From the NCBI RefSeq assembly GCF_000959445.1, contig NZ_CP009631.1, positions 1,860,001-1,924,000 of the forward strand: a stretch of DNA of 64,000 nt. Reading direction: 5' to 3'. The position numbers were made by a program, and so were the translations under genes. Within the stretch, counting starts at the first letter, position 1; every line of letters starts with the position of its first letter. Origin of the DNA: Burkholderia vietnamiensis LMG 10929 (GTDB lineage: Bacteria > Pseudomonadota > Gammaproteobacteria > Burkholderiales > Burkholderiaceae). Shown here piece after piece: positions 35,001 through 43,083 of this stretch. Under the pieces are notes generated by a model that was not told the origin of the DNA, did no database searches, and saw nothing but the letters and a program-made list of their open reading frames with translations.

Positions 35001-36602
35001 ATGAGTCAAGCGATCGAAGTGAAGGTGCCGGATATCGGCGATTACAAGGACGTGCCCGTCATCGAGGTGCTCGTCAAGGTGGGCGACACGGTCGAGCCCG
35101 AGCAGTCGCTCGTCACGCTCGAGTCGGACAAGGCGACGATGGACGTGCCGAGCCCGGCCGCCGGCACGGTCAAGGAAGTGAAGGTCAAGGTCGGCGACGC
35201 CGTGTCGGAAGGCACGCTGATCATCCTTCTCGAAGGCGGCGCGGCCGCGCAGGCGAACGGCGCCGCGGCAGCGGCCGCTGCCGCAGCGCCGGCTGCGTCG
35301 GGCGGTACGCTCGAAGTGAAGGTGCCCGACATCGGCGACTACAAGGACGTCCCGGTGATCGAGATCGGCGTGAAGATCGGCGACACCGTCGAGAAAGAGC
35401 AGTCGCTCGTCACGCTCGAGTCGGACAAGGCGACGATGGACGTGCCGAGCCCGGCCGCCGGCGTCGTGAAGGACATCAAGGTCAAGGTCGGCGATGCGGT
35501 GTCGGAAGGCACGCTGATCGTGCTGCTCGAAGCGGCAGGTGCGGCTGCACCGGCCGTTGCGCCGGCGAGCGCGCCGGCTCCGGCCGCCGCTGCACCGGCA
35601 CCGGCGGCAGCGCCTGCGCCCGCACCGGCAGCATCGGCACCGGCCGCTGCTGCGCCGGCTGCCGCCCCGTCGGGCGAATACCGCGCGAGCCACGCGTCGC
35701 CGTCGGTGCGCAAGTTCGCGCGCGAGCTCGGCGTCGACGTCGCGCGCGTGCCGGGCAGCGGCCCGAAGGGGCGCATCACCAAGGACGACATCACGGGCTT
35801 CGTGAAGGGCGTGATGTCGGGCCAGCGCGCGGCGCCGGGCGCGGCAGCCGCGCCGGCAGGCGGCGGCGAGCTGAATCTGCTGCCGTGGCCGAAGGTCGAC
35901 TTCGCGAAGTTCGGCCCGTTCGAGGCGAAGCCGCTGTCGCGCATCAAGAAGATCTCGGGCGCGAACCTGCATCGCAACTGGGTGATGATCCCGCACGTCA
36001 CGAACAACGACGAAGCGGACATCACCGAGCTCGAAGCGCTGCGCGTGCAGCTGAACAAGGAGCACGAGAAGGCGGGCGTGAAGTTCACGATGCTCGCGTT
36101 CGTGATCAAGGCGGTGGTGGCCGCGCTGAAGAAATTCCCGACCTTCAACGCGAGCCTCGACGGCGACAACCTGGTGTTCAAGCAGTACTACCACATCGGG
36201 TTCGCGGCCGACACGCCCAACGGTCTCGTCGTGCCGGTGATCCGCGATGCGGACAAGAAGGGCCTCGTCGACATCGCGAAGGAAATGGCCGAGCTGTCGA
36301 AGGCCGCGCGCGACGGCAAGCTCAAGCCCGACCAGATGCAGGGCGGCTGCTTCTCGATCTCGTCGCTCGGCGGGATCGGCGGCACGCACTTCACGCCGAT
36401 CATCAACGCGCCGGAAGTGGCGATCCTCGGGTTGTCGCGCGGGCAGATGAAGCCGGTGTGGGACGGCAAGCAGTTCGTGCCGCGGTTGACGTTGCCGCTT
36501 TCCCTGTCGTACGACCATCGCGTGATCGATGGCGCCGAAGCCGCGCGGTTCAATGCGTATCTCGGCGCGTTGCTCGCGGATTTCCGTCGCATCATTCTTT
36601 GA
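35001..36602 (+). CDS. aceF: Dihydrolipoamide acetyltransferase (E2) with two lipoyl domains
   Basis: A 533-residue E2 core of the pyruvate dehydrogenase complex. Two lipoyl domains have ESDKATMD lysines at 44 and 143, exactly 99 residues apart. An Ala/Pro linker, the peripheral-subunit-binding domain (ASPSVRKFARELGVD, about 225-262) and a second Ala/Pro linker lead to the catalytic domain. The active-site motif is DHRVIDG with His506 and Asp510. E. coli has three lipoyl domains; this has two. The DNA of the two is identical over 66 bases. Confidence 0.97.
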   Translation: MSQAIEVKVPDIGDYKDVPVIEVLVKVGDTVEPEQSLVTLESDKATMDVPSPAAGTVKEVKVKVGDAVSEGTLIILLEGGAAAQANGAAAAAAAAAPAASGGTLEVKVPDIGDYKDVPVIEIGVKIGDTVEKEQSLVTLESDKATMDVPSPAAGVVKDIKVKVGDAVSEGTLIVLLEAAGAAAPAVAPASAPAPAAAAPAPAAAPAPAPAASAPAAAAPAAAPSGEYRASHASPSVRKFARELGVDVARVPGSGPKGRITKDDITGFVKGVMSGQRAAPGAAAAPAGGGELNLLPWPKVDFAKFGPFEAKPLSRIKKISGANLHRNWVMIPHVTNNDEADITELEALRVQLNKEHEKAGVKFTMLAFVIKAVVAALKKFPTFNASLDGDNLVFKQYYHIGFAADTPNGLVVPVIRDADKKGLVDIAKEMAELSKAARDGKLKPDQMQGGCFSISSLGGIGGTHFTPIINAPEVAILGLSRGQMKPVWDGKQFVPRLTLPLSLSYDHRVIDGAEAARFNAYLGALLADFRRIIL

Positions 36603-36712
36603 TGAGAAGAGGGGCTCGCGGGGGCGTGCGTTTTTGTCGGTGCGCCTCTTACTGTCGTTGAACCTGTTTTGCATACGGTCTGCTGGCGTCGCCCCTGCGC
36701 GGGGCGGCGGTC

Positions 36713-36739
36713 ACTTTTCTTTGTCTTCCAAAGAAAAGT
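36713..36739. repeat. Hairpin of a probable dispersed intergenic repeat
   Basis: An 11-bp inverted repeat ACTTTTCTTTG/CAAAGAAAAGT with 5-base loop, followed by AACCAAAAGAAAGG. It resembles a sequence I recall from many intergenic regions of beta- and gamma-proteobacterial genomes. It lies in the aceF-lpdA gap and there is no T-run directly after it. Confidence 0.5.
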
Positions 36740-36876
36740 AACCAAAAGAAAGGCGCGTCCTTGGGCGGACAGCAAAGGTGGTTCTGCCCAGGTTCGCGTT
36801 CTCTTGTCAGGCCGTGGCCGGTTCGTCGCGCGAGTTTCCATTCCCTCTCTCCGTAGCCAACAAGAAGGGGACGTAC

Positions 36877-38649
36877 ATGAGTCTCATCGAAGTCAAAGTT
36901 CCAGATATCGGCGATTTCAACGGCGTCGATGTCATCGAAGTCAACATCAAACCCGGCGACGTGATCGAAAAAGAGCAAACGCTCATCACGCTCGAATCCG
37001 ATAAGGCATCCATGGAAGTGCCCAGCGACATCGCCGGCACCGTCAAGGAAATCAAAGTCAAAGCCGGCGACAAAGTCTCGCAAGGCACCGTGATCGCACT
37101 CGTCGAAGCATCGACAGGCGCAGCCGCGCCGGCACCCGCGAAAGCACCCGACGCGCCGAAGCCCGCAGCGGCTGCACCGGCTCCGGCCGCAGCCGCCCCG
37201 GCACCCGCGCCGCAAGCCGGCAGCTACGGCGGCTCAGCCGACATCGAATGCGACATGCTCGTGCTCGGCGCCGGCCCCGGCGGCTACTCGGCCGCGTTCC
37301 GCGCCGCCGACCTCGGCATGAAGACGGTGCTCGTCGAACGCTATTCGACACTCGGCGGCGTATGCCTGAACGTCGGCTGCATCCCGTCGAAAGCACTGCT
37401 GCACACGGCGCTCGTCGTCGAGGAAGCCGCAGCGCTCGCGTCGCACGGCATCACGTTCGGCAAGCCCCAGGTCGACCTCGACAAGCTGCGCGACTTCAAG
37501 GGCGGCGTCGTCAAGAAACTGACCACCGGCCTCGCCGGCATGGCGAAGGCGCGCAAGGTCGAAGTCGTGACCGGCATCGGCGCATTCGTCGACCCGTTCC
37601 ACATGGAAGTGCAGGGCGACAACGGCAAGAAGATCGTCAAGTTCAAGCAGGCCATCATCGCCGCCGGCTCGCAGGCGGTGAAGCTGCCCTTCATGCCGGA
37701 AGACCCGCGCGTCGTCGATTCGACCGGTGCACTCGAGCTGCGCCAGCTGCCGAAGCGGATGCTCGTGATCGGCGGCGGCATCATCGGCCTCGAAATGGCG
37801 ACGGTGTACTCGACGCTCGGCGCCGAGATCGACGTCGTCGAAATGATGGACGGCCTGATGATGGGCGCCGACCGCGATCTCGTGAAGGTCTGGGAAAAGT
37901 TCAACGCGAAGCGCTTCGGCAACGTGATGCTGAAGACCAAGACGGTGGGCGCGGAAGCGAAGGAAGACGGCATCTACGTGAAGTTCGAAGGCGAGAAGGC
38001 GCCCGCGGAAGCGCAACGCTACGACCTCGTGCTCGTCGCAGTGGGCCGCAGCCCGAACGGCAAGAAGATCGGCGCGGACAAGGCGGGCGTCGCGGTCACC
38101 GAGCGCGGCTTCATCGACGTCGACAAGCAGATGCGCACGAACGTGCCGCACATCTTCGCGATCGGCGATATCGTCGGGCAGCCGATGCTCGCGCACAAGG
38201 CCGTGCATGAAGGCCACGTCGCAGCCGAAGCCGCGCACGGCGAAAAGGCGTACTTCGACGCGCTGCAGATTCCGTCGGTGGCATACACCGATCCGGAAGT
38301 GGCATGGGCCGGCAAGACGGAAGATCAGTGCAAGGCCGAAGGCATCAAGTACGGCAAGGCGGTGTTCCCGTGGGCCGCATCGGGCCGCGCGATCGCGAAC
38401 GGCCGCGACGAAGGCTTCACGAAGCTGATCTTCGACGAGGAAACCCACCGCGTGATCGGCGGCGGCATCGTCGGCCTGAACGCGGGCGACCTGATCAGCG
38501 AAGTGTGTCTCGCGGTCGAAATGGGCGCGGACGCGGAAGACATCGGCAAGACGGTTCACCCGCACCCGACGCTCGGCGAATCGGTCGGCATGGCCGCCGA
38601 ATTGTATGAAGGCGTCTGCACGGACTTGCCGCCGCAACGCAAGAAGTAA
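36877..38649 (+). CDS. lpdA: Dihydrolipoamide dehydrogenase (E3) with N-terminal lipoyl domain
   Basis: A 590-residue FAD enzyme that reoxidises the lipoyl groups and passes electrons to NAD+. Residues 1-80 are a lipoyl domain (ESDKASME, Lys43) fused through an Ala/Pro linker to the reductase. The reductase has the FAD-binding LVLGAGPGGYSAAFRAADLG, the redox disulfide GGVCLNVGCIPSKALLH, NAD site VIGGGIIGLEMATVYSTLG and C-terminal base HPHPTLGESV. The first 70 codons use more A/T-ending codons than aceF. It is 274 bases after aceF and has its own terminator. Confidence 0.97.
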   Translation: MSLIEVKVPDIGDFNGVDVIEVNIKPGDVIEKEQTLITLESDKASMEVPSDIAGTVKEIKVKAGDKVSQGTVIALVEASTGAAAPAPAKAPDAPKPAAAAPAPAAAAPAPAPQAGSYGGSADIECDMLVLGAGPGGYSAAFRAADLGMKTVLVERYSTLGGVCLNVGCIPSKALLHTALVVEEAAALASHGITFGKPQVDLDKLRDFKGGVVKKLTTGLAGMAKARKVEVVTGIGAFVDPFHMEVQGDNGKKIVKFKQAIIAAGSQAVKLPFMPEDPRVVDSTGALELRQLPKRMLVIGGGIIGLEMATVYSTLGAEIDVVEMMDGLMMGADRDLVKVWEKFNAKRFGNVMLKTKTVGAEAKEDGIYVKFEGEKAPAEAQRYDLVLVAVGRSPNGKKIGADKAGVAVTERGFIDVDKQMRTNVPHIFAIGDIVGQPMLAHKAVHEGHVAAEAAHGEKAYFDALQIPSVAYTDPEVAWAGKTEDQCKAEGIKYGKAVFPWAASGRAIANGRDEGFTKLIFDEETHRVIGGGIVGLNAGDLISEVCLAVEMGADAEDIGKTVHPHPTLGESVGMAAELYEGVCTDLPPQRKK

Positions 38650-38685
38650 CGCAGCTTCAACGGCCGGCCTCGCGCCGGTCGCGAA

Positions 38686-38728
38686 AAAACGCCGCCGTCC
38701 GGTTGTACCGGGCGGCGGCGTTTTGTTT
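38686..38728 (+). terminator. Terminator after lpdA
   Basis: A long stem (38686-38702 with 38708-38724, one G-T pair) with a 5-base loop and a T-rich tail TTTTGTTTTG. Confidence 0.9.
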
Positions 38729-38803
38729 TGTTCTGTCTTGTGCGTGGGCAGCGTCACGCCAACGCCGAATGCGGGCACACGCGCGAATCCGCTGCCGAAA
38801 ATG

Positions 38804-38830
38804 AAAAAGGCCGCGCAGTGCGCGGCCTTT
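38804..38830 (-). terminator. Terminator of the phasin gene
   Basis: An 11-bp stem AAAGGCCGCGC with 3-base loop and a T-run on the minus strand, 17 bases past the phasin stop. Confidence 0.88.
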
Positions 38831-38847
38831 CCCGGAGCAGCTGACGC

Positions 38848-39414
38848 TTACGCGGCCGGCTTGCTCGAACGGCGCGATGCGGCGGCGGTCGCAGCCTTCG
38901 TCGCGACTGCAGCCGCGGCGTTGAAGTTCGTCTCGGCGATCTCGACGGCTTGCTTCGCAGCCTTCTGGACCGTTTCGTACGTGGTGTTCGCTGCGTTCAG
39001 CGCCGACTTCAGCGCGGCAACTGCGGTTTCCGAACCGGCCGGCGCGTTCTTCGCGACGTTGTCGACGAGCGCCTGGACCTTCTTGTTCTGCTCGTCGAAT
39101 TGCGCTTCGGCAACCTTCGCGAACTCGGCTTGCGTAGCCGACGCGATTTCATACAGGTGACGGCTGTACGACAGCACCTTCTCGGCAACCGGCTGCGACA
39201 GGCTTGCCTGCAGCGCGATCAGCTCCTGCGCGTCCTTAACCGACAGCAGGCGCTGTGCGTTTTCCTGGCTTTCCGTCAGCGTCGACTTCACGACCTGCAG
39301 GTTCAGTTCGATCAGCTTTTCGACGCCTTCGAACGCCTTGGTCGTCAGACCGAACAGGCTTTCGAGATTGGCTTTCTGTGCGGCGGCGATTTGCTCGGGG
39401 GTCAGCAAGGACAT
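38848..39414 (-). CDS. phaP: Phasin (polyhydroxyalkanoate granule protein)
   Basis: A 188-residue amphipathic, Ala-rich protein of the phasin_2 type that coats polyhydroxybutyrate granules. It starts [24 protein letters not shown], the usual phasin opening, then shows long heptad-like helices ([20 protein letters not shown]) and an Ala/Lys-rich tail ([12 protein letters not shown]). No signal peptide or catalytic motif. ATG 39414 is the natural start. The promoter is bracketed by two similar palindromic boxes that would suit a granule-sensing repressor such as PhaR. Confidence 0.92.
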   Translation of the reverse strand: MSLLTPEQIAAAQKANLESLFGLTTKAFEGVEKLIELNLQVVKSTLTESQENAQRLLSVKDAQELIALQASLSQPVAEKVLSYSRHLYEIASATQAEFAKVAEAQFDEQNKKVQALVDNVAKNAPAGSETAVAALKSALNAANTTYETVQKAAKQAVEIAETNFNAAAAVATKAATAAASRRSSKPAA

Positions 39415-39491
39415 GTCAAGCTCCTGAAAAGCGATCGCGTCGATCGCAGGGATAAAGGGCACTACGACGGGGAACTTCGTGTTGACGTGCT

Positions 39492-39507
39492 TTGTGCAAC
39501 GCAACAA
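39492..39507 (-). promoter_or_regulatory. Operator-like box at the phasin start site
   Basis: TTGTGCAACGCAACAA, an imperfect palindrome just downstream of the predicted transcription start (about +2 to +17). It is related to the perfect palindrome at 39551. Confidence 0.5.
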
Positions 39508-39515
39508 TGAGTCCT

Positions 39516-39543
39516 ATTTTAGGGCACAGAAAAGTCTTGTCAA
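39516..39543 (-). promoter_or_regulatory. Sigma-70 promoter of phaP
   Basis: On the minus strand a perfect TTGACA (39543-39538) and TAAAAT (39521-39516) spaced by 16 bases. Confidence 0.8.
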
Positions 39544-39550
39544 GCACTTT

Positions 39551-39565
39551 TTGTGCATTGCACAA
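39551..39565 (-). promoter_or_regulatory. Perfect palindrome upstream of the phasin promoter
   Basis: TTGTGCA-T-TGCACAA, exact 7-base arms, centred about 49 bases upstream of the start site and just beyond the -35 box. Confidence 0.6.
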
Positions 39566-40067
39566 TGGGGACAAATTATCTATAAAACAACGAGTTAACT
39601 CGCCCGTCCGGAACCGATTTCAGTCGCAATCCCACATGTTGCGCGGCCTGCCCCGGCAGCGCGCAGTGCACCATCGGCAAGCACAGGTAAACCTGACAGG
39701 CACCTGGAACGTTATGCTTCTGTTCCGGTCGAAAAGCGCGTCGTTTCGATGCGTACCATGGCGACGTGCCGCCGCCGTGGTTGAAACCGATGCCATTGGC
39801 CCGCCGAGCGCCGGATCCGTACTTTCCCCGCTTTAATTTGTCGCCAAAGTGACGTTATCTCAATTAACCGTGTGGTTATCGGGAGGCGGGTACTGTCGGG
39901 CAGCGCGGCCCATGAAATTTTTCGATGGGGGCGGGAGGATCGATCGACGCATCATGGTCGACCCTTACATTCCGGTTTAAAGACGATCGGTAAGTGCCTA
40001 ATATTGCTCTTTTTTTCAGCTTTAACTACACTTGCGGAAACCTCCCGCCCGCTTTGTCCAGACCCCA
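39566..40067. other. Intergenic region between phaP and the PbpG-like gene
   Basis: About 500 bases without a convincing gene. It begins A/T-rich (TTATCTATAAAAC), holds a perfect 12-base palindrome CGAGTTAACTCG (39591-39602) and an inverted repeat TAACC/GGTTA (39865-39878). Near the end are T-rich patches and possible -10 boxes (TAATAT, TAACTA) for the next gene, with no clear -35. Confidence 0.4.
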
Positions 40068-41219
40068 ATGAAAGCCGAATCGTTTTCACCGCGCAGATTG
40101 TTGCAGAGCATGACGCTCGGCACGGCTGTGTCGGTCGCCGTCGCGTTGCTCGCGACTGCCGCGACCGTCGCGCCCGCTGACGCCGTCGCCGCCACTGCGA
40201 AGACCCACCAGGCCGCCAAGAAAGCCGCTTCCGCTTCGTCCGCGAAGAAGAAGACGGTGAAGGCCGCCTCCGCCAAATCCGCGAACGTCGCATCGGCCGA
40301 AGCGCCGCGCGCCACGCGCAAGCGGGCGACGCTCGCGGCCAACGTGCGCGGCCATCACGGCGCGGTGCGCAAGGTCGCGTTCCAGCCGCGCCGCCCGACG
40401 GTCGGTCAGGCGTTCGGCCTGCACGACACGCCGGACGCCCTCGCGCTGCGCTCGAGCGTCGCGTACGTCGTCGACCAGAACACCGGCGAGCCGCTGTTCG
40501 ACAAGAATTCGCACGCCGTCGTGCCGATCGCGTCGATCTCGAAGCTGATGACCGCGATGGTCGTGCTCGACTCGAAGGCGCCGATGACCGACCAGATCGA
40601 GGTCACCGACGAAGACCGCGACTACGAGAAGGGCACGGGCTCGCGCCTGTCGGTCGGCTCGGTCCTGTCGCGCGAGGACATGCTGCACATCGCGCTGATG
40701 GCATCGGAGAACCGTGCCGCCGCGGCGCTGTCGCGCTATTACCCGGGCGGCCGCCCGGCGTTCATCGCGGCGATGAACGCGAAGGCGAAGTCGCTCGGCA
40801 TGAACGACACGCACTTCGAGAATTCGACGGGCCTGTCGAGCTCGAACGTGTCGAGCGCGCGCGACCTCGTCAAGATGGTCAACGCCGCATACCAGTATCC
40901 GCTGATCCGCCAGTTTTCGACCGACCGTACGTACGACGTGAACACCGGCAAGCGCACGCTGGTCTACAACAGCACGAACGCGCTGATTCGCGGCAATGGC
41001 TCGTGGGACATCGGCCTGCAGAAGACGGGCTTCATCAACGAAGCCGGCGAGTGTCTGGTGATGCAGGCGACGATCCACGGCCGCCCGATGGTGATGGTGC
41101 TGCTCGATTCGTTCGGCAAGTATTCGCGCTTTGCCGACGCGTCGCGCCTGCGCAACTGGCTCGACGCCGGCGGCGGCGAGCGACTCACGGCAGCCAATAC
41201 GCCGAACGGCGGCACCTGA
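40068..41219 (+). CDS. pbpG: D-alanyl-D-alanine endopeptidase/carboxypeptidase (S11, PbpG-like)
   Basis: A 383-residue exported penicillin-binding protein of the low-molecular-mass class. An N-terminal hydrophobic segment after MKAESFSPRR (residues about 14-40) is a signal peptide or anchor. A 70-residue Lys/Ala-rich linker follows. The peptidase domain has SxxK at Ser156-Lys159 (PIASISKLMTA), SEN at 213-215 and KTG in LQKTGFINEAG. The domain resembles PBP7/8, which cuts peptidoglycan cross-links. The Lys/Ala linker could touch the negatively charged envelope. The gene ends in a bidirectional terminator shared with the IclR gene. Confidence 0.9.
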   Translation: MKAESFSPRRLLQSMTLGTAVSVAVALLATAATVAPADAVAATAKTHQAAKKAASASSAKKKTVKAASAKSANVASAEAPRATRKRATLAANVRGHHGAVRKVAFQPRRPTVGQAFGLHDTPDALALRSSVAYVVDQNTGEPLFDKNSHAVVPIASISKLMTAMVVLDSKAPMTDQIEVTDEDRDYEKGTGSRLSVGSVLSREDMLHIALMASENRAAAALSRYYPGGRPAFIAAMNAKAKSLGMNDTHFENSTGLSSSNVSSARDLVKMVNAAYQYPLIRQFSTDRTYDVNTGKRTLVYNSTNALIRGNGSWDIGLQKTGFINEAGECLVMQATIHGRPMVMVLLDSFGKYSRFADASRLRNWLDAGGGERLTAANTPNGGT

Positions 41220-41259
41220 TCGCGCTGCGGCGGCCAGCCCGCCGCACCGATGTCCCAAC

Positions 41260-41300
41260 AACGAAAAAGCCCCGCGATGCAATCGCGGGGCTTTTTCGTT
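41260..41300. terminator. Bidirectional terminator between pbpG and the IclR gene
   Basis: A 19-bp perfect stem (AACGAAAAAGCCCCGCGAT and its complement) with a 3-base loop. A/T-runs on both sides serve both convergent genes. Confidence 0.95.
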
Positions 41301-41322
41301 GCAGCCGTCGGCGCGGCGCGGG

Positions 41323-42132
41323 TTACGCCTGCCGCTGCAGTCCTTCCGTCTCTTTCGCGGGCGCCGGGCGGTAGCCGAGCGCCTCGGAGATCGTCAGCGC
41401 GGTGCGGCTCAACTGGCCGAGCCACGCGTCCTGCAGGCGATCGGCCGGAGCCGACAGCGACAGGCCGGCCACCAGCTTGCCCGAGTCGTCGTAGATGCCC
41501 GCGGCGATACAGCGCACGCCGAGCTCCAGCTCCTCGTTGTCGCGCGCGCACGATTGCTGGCGCACGATGGCCAGCTCGCGCTCGAGCTTCGCGATGTCGG
41601 TAATGCTGTTCTGCGTGTGGCCGGACAGCCCGGTGCGCGTCGCATAGGCGCGCACGCGCGCGGTTTCGTCGGCGGCGAGAAACAGCTTGCCGACCGACGT
41701 CAGGTGCAGCGGCGCGCGGCCGCCGATCGCGCGGACCACCTGCATCCCCGAGCGCTCCGAGTAGGCGCGCTCGATGTAGACGATTTCGTCGCCTTGGCGC
41801 ACCGACAGGTTCACCGTCTGGCCGGTGAGGCGATGCAGCTCGCGCATCGGCATCAGCGCGGCGTCGCGTACCGACAGCCGCGCCTTCACCAGGTTGCCGA
41901 GCTCGAGCAGCCGCATGCCGAGCCGGTAGGTGCCGGGGTCGGAGCGGTCGACGAGGCGGCAGGTCACCATGTCGTTGAGAATGCGGTGCGCGGTCGACGG
42001 ATGCAGTTCCGTGCGTTGCGCGAGTTCCTTCAGACTGACGGGGTCGCTGTGCGCGGCGAGCGCGTCCAGCAGCCGCATCATCCGTTCGATCACCTGGATC
42101 GAGGTTTTGGAATCCGGGGTGGGTTGGGTCAT
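41323..42132 (-). CDS. IclR-family transcriptional regulator
   Basis: A 269-residue IclR regulator. Residues about 12-75 form the winged helix (IERMMRLLDALAAHSDPVSL, then AQRTELHPSTAHRILNDM). Residues about 95-250 form the effector-binding domain with TSVGKLFLAADE and a conserved Cys-containing GVRCIAAGIYDDSGKLVAGL. It is divergent from lutA-lutB with about 190 bases between the start codons, so it may control lactate use, but that is only inferred from position; lut operons elsewhere usually use GntR-type regulators. Confidence 0.9.
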   Translation of the reverse strand: MTQPTPDSKTSIQVIERMMRLLDALAAHSDPVSLKELAQRTELHPSTAHRILNDMVTCRLVDRSDPGTYRLGMRLLELGNLVKARLSVRDAALMPMRELHRLTGQTVNLSVRQGDEIVYIERAYSERSGMQVVRAIGGRAPLHLTSVGKLFLAADETARVRAYATRTGLSGHTQNSITDIAKLERELAIVRQQSCARDNEELELGVRCIAAGIYDDSGKLVAGLSLSAPADRLQDAWLGQLSRTALTISEALGYRPAPAKETEGLQRQA

Positions 42133-42326
42133 ATCGGCGGAAAAATCGGCGGAGAATCGGTTGACGCATCAAGCGGGTTGCGTCGATTGTATCTCGTATC
42201 GTGAAAAAAGCGAACGCCGTTCGAGGAACCCCTCGTTTCCGGCGGGCCGGTTACGGCGTGCGCGCCGGCGTTGGTCTTGCCGGCCAAACGGCGGATAATG
42301 AGACCCGTTTTCTCGAAGGAGCACGT

Positions 42327-43049
42327 ATGCGAGTCGGTTTGTTCGTGACCTGTCTGGTCGATCTGATGCGTCCGGAAATCGGTTTTTCGGCGCTGAAACT
42401 GATTCGCGAAGCCGGCTACGAGGTGTTCGTGCCGCCTGCGCAAACCTGCTGCGGGCAGCCGGCGTACAACTCCGGCGACCGCGCGCTCGCGCGCGACCTC
42501 GCGGAGAAGACGCTGCGCGAGTTCGAGCAGTTCGATTACGTGGTCGCGCCGTCGGGTTCGTGCGGCGGAATGATCCGCGCGCATTACGGCGACCTGTTCC
42601 GCGACGATCCCGAACTGATGGCGCGCTACGGGCGACTCCAGCAGAAGGTCTACGAACTCACCGATTTTCTCGCGAACGTCGCGAAGGTCACGCTCGCGCC
42701 CGGCGAATTCACCGGCCCCGTCACCTATCACGACTCGTGCTCGGGCCTGCGCGAGCTCGGCGTCAAGGCGCAGCCGCGCGCGCTGCTCGCGCAGCGCGGC
42801 GTGGCGATCAACGAGATGAAGGACTGCGAGCACTGCTGCGGATTCGGCGGCACGTTCTCGGTCAAGTACGGCGACATTTCGGCGGCCATCGCGGACGAAA
42901 AATGCGCGAACGTGCGCGCGTCCGGCGCCGGCGCGGTCGTGCTCGGCGATCTCGGCTGCATGCTGAACATCGAAGGGCGGTTGCGCCGCACCGGCGACCG
43001 CGACACGCGCGTGCTGCACATCGCGCAAGTGCTGGCGGGCGACGTCTGA
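42327..43049 (+). CDS. lutA: L-lactate oxidation Fe-S subunit LutA-like (CCG domain)
   Basis: A 240-residue protein with the two cysteine-rich CCG domains of the LutA/YkgE/GlcF group. The motifs are PAQTCCGQPAYNSGD near residue 40 and DCEHCCGFGGTFSVKYGDIS near 175, plus GSCGGM. Such proteins carry iron-sulfur centres and act with LutB in respiration-linked oxidation of L-lactate. The ATG at 42327 has GAAGGAG before it. LutB follows 34 bases downstream. Confidence 0.9.
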   Translation: MRVGLFVTCLVDLMRPEIGFSALKLIREAGYEVFVPPAQTCCGQPAYNSGDRALARDLAEKTLREFEQFDYVVAPSGSCGGMIRAHYGDLFRDDPELMARYGRLQQKVYELTDFLANVAKVTLAPGEFTGPVTYHDSCSGLRELGVKAQPRALLAQRGVAINEMKDCEHCCGFGGTFSVKYGDISAAIADEKCANVRASGAGAVVLGDLGCMLNIEGRLRRTGDRDTRVLHIAQVLAGDV

Positions 43050-43083
43050 CGCCCGGTTCCGCTCACTTTTTCCCGATCCCGCG

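Noticed and set aside
39492..40180. Short open frames between the phasin and pbpG genes
   Set aside because: No ribosome-binding sites, no family similarity, and they overlap the phasin operator region; treated as non-coding.
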